A DNA stretch of 7,164 nt from an uncultured Oscillospiraceae bacterium (lineage in GTDB: Bacteria; Bacillota; Clostridia; Oscillospirales; Acutalibacteraceae), in the NCBI GenBank assembly GCA_900554525.1, contig USHL01000070.1, positions 1-7,164 on the forward strand, given 5' to 3'. A model generated the notes under the pieces. It was given only the letters and a program-made list of their open reading frames with translations. It was not told the origin of the DNA and did not search any database. Position 1 is the first letter of the stretch. Every line of letters starts with the position of its first letter. Both the position numbers and the translations under genes were made by a program. This document shows, in pieces, positions 6,986 through 7,164 of the stretch.

Positions 6986-7096
6986 ATGGTGCTGGACGGC
7001 CGCACCGCGACACTGACCGTGACTGACACCGTGCCCCTGGCCAGTGTGCTCATCTGCGGCGACACGCCCAGCGCCTATGCAAGTAATTTCGATTGA
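6968..7096 (+). CDS. C-terminal fragment of an unidentified plus-strand protein
   Basis: From about 6970 to the TGA at 7094-7096 the plus strand reads as coding sequence, with G/C-ending codons (ACC, GTC, GTG, CTG, GAC, GGC, CTC, CCC) unlike the minus-strand operon. The product is about 42 residues with alternating T/V/L strand patterns (M-V-L-D-G-R-T-A-T-L-T-V) and the end G-D-T-P-S-A-Y-A-S-N-F-D. I do not recognise the family. ATG 6968-6970 has GGAG five bases upstream, so a genuine 42-residue ORF cannot be excluded. Those bases also code sensibly for the minus-strand GLUG repeat, so I favour the tail of a longer gene whose front is missing at a junction near 6970-6990. The promoter and start of a further plus-strand gene directly downstream support a real gene end here. 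Confidence 0.5.
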   Translation: MTVTVNMVLDGRTATLTVTDTVPLASVLICGDTPSAYASNFD

Positions 7097-7121
7097 GTCC
7101 GCGCCCGAAATGTGGTATACT
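7093..7121 (+). promoter_or_regulatory. Sigma-A-type promoter with extended -10
   Basis: TTGAGT (7093-7098) and TATACT (7116-7121) are separated by exactly 17 bases. TG one base before the -10 (7113-7114) makes an extended -10. The -35 overlaps the TGA stop of the upstream plus-strand reading frame. It reads toward the ATG at 7158. The match to the housekeeping consensus is strong, but activity is inferred. Confidence 0.75.
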
Positions 7122-7142
7122 ATTATATTACAATAACCTGAA

Positions 7143-7148
7143 AAGGAG
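7143..7148 (+). promoter_or_regulatory. Ribosome binding site for the gene starting at 7158
   Basis: AAGGAG lies nine bases before ATG 7158-7160 and downstream of the promoter at 7093-7121, so the two support each other and fix the start. Confidence 0.75.
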
Positions 7149-7157
7149 AGTACGTTT

Positions 7158-7164
7158 ATGTCTA
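7158..7164 (+). CDS. Start of a plus-strand gene running off the right edge
   Basis: Only Met-Ser and one further base are visible, so no product can be named. The call rests on the promoter with an extended -10 (7093-7121) and the ribosome binding site (7143-7148) placed correctly ahead of this ATG. Confidence 0.6.

Noticed and set aside
5978..7096. Long plus-strand open frame of 372 codons
   Set aside because: Most of it lies antisense to the well-supported surface-protein gene and has the Ala/Val/Arg/Ile-rich, domain-free look of a shadow frame. Only the last part (from about 6970) looks like true coding, and it is listed separately.
6986..7164. Extension of the minus-strand surface-protein frame to the right edge
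   Set aside because: The frame has no stop as far as the edge, but the residues become His/Gln/Gly-rich without GLUG features. The plus strand there carries a stop codon, promoter, ribosome binding site and start in sensible order.
1..7164. CRISPR array, tRNA/rRNA genes, insertion sequence or riboswitch
   Set aside because: I saw no regularly spaced repeats, tRNA-like cloverleaf, transposase motifs or long untranslated leader. The minus-strand genes leave almost no free space.

Overview
The window holds one strand-consistent gene block on the minus strand (about 1-6985) and a short plus-strand stretch at its right edge (about 6986-7164) that does not seem to belong to it. The organism looks like a low-to-mid GC Gram-positive of the Bacillota/Clostridia type. 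Every minus-strand gene has a strong AGGAG-type ribosome binding site, the ABC importer has no ATPase of its own, one surface protein ends in a membrane helix plus a Lys/Arg tail, and the InlB-type and GLUG-type repeats are common in gut Clostridia. A gut Oscillospiraceae/Lachnospiraceae-like source is plausible but is inferred from style, not from a marker gene.

Minus-strand block, in order of transcription (right to left): (1) a surface protein without its N-terminus, with GLUG-like repeats, one InlB B-repeat, a CBM-like beta-sandwich, an acidic Ser/Pro linker and a C-terminal membrane anchor (5342-~6985); (2) a very large 953-residue extracellular solute-binding protein whose family-1 binding domain is preceded by two CBM6/35-like modules (2442-5303); (3) a MalF/LplB-type sugar permease (1519-2427); (4) a MalG/YtcP-type sugar permease (622-1515); (5) the first 201 residues of a secreted NHL-type beta-propeller protein that runs off the left edge (1-603). 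The gaps are 38, 14, 3 and 18 bases, with no terminator and no convincing internal promoter, so this reads as one operon. Together it looks like a cell-surface glycan-binding and oligosaccharide-import unit. Its energy-supplying ATPase (an MsmX-like shared subunit would be usual), regulator and glycoside hydrolases are outside the window or elsewhere.

Right edge: from about 6986 the minus frame stays open but turns into His/Gln/Gly-rich nonsense, while the plus strand there reads as the C-terminal end of a different gene (stop 7094-7096) with G/C-ending codons. A near-consensus promoter with an extended -10, a ribosome binding site and an ATG at 7158 follow. The surface-protein gene therefore seems cut off at about 6970-6990 and joined to unrelated sequence, either by a genomic rearrangement or by an assembly chimera. 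This is the oddest feature of the window. I did not find a convincing undescribed defence or mobile system. The most interesting biology is the modular solute-binding protein and its two surface-protein partners.
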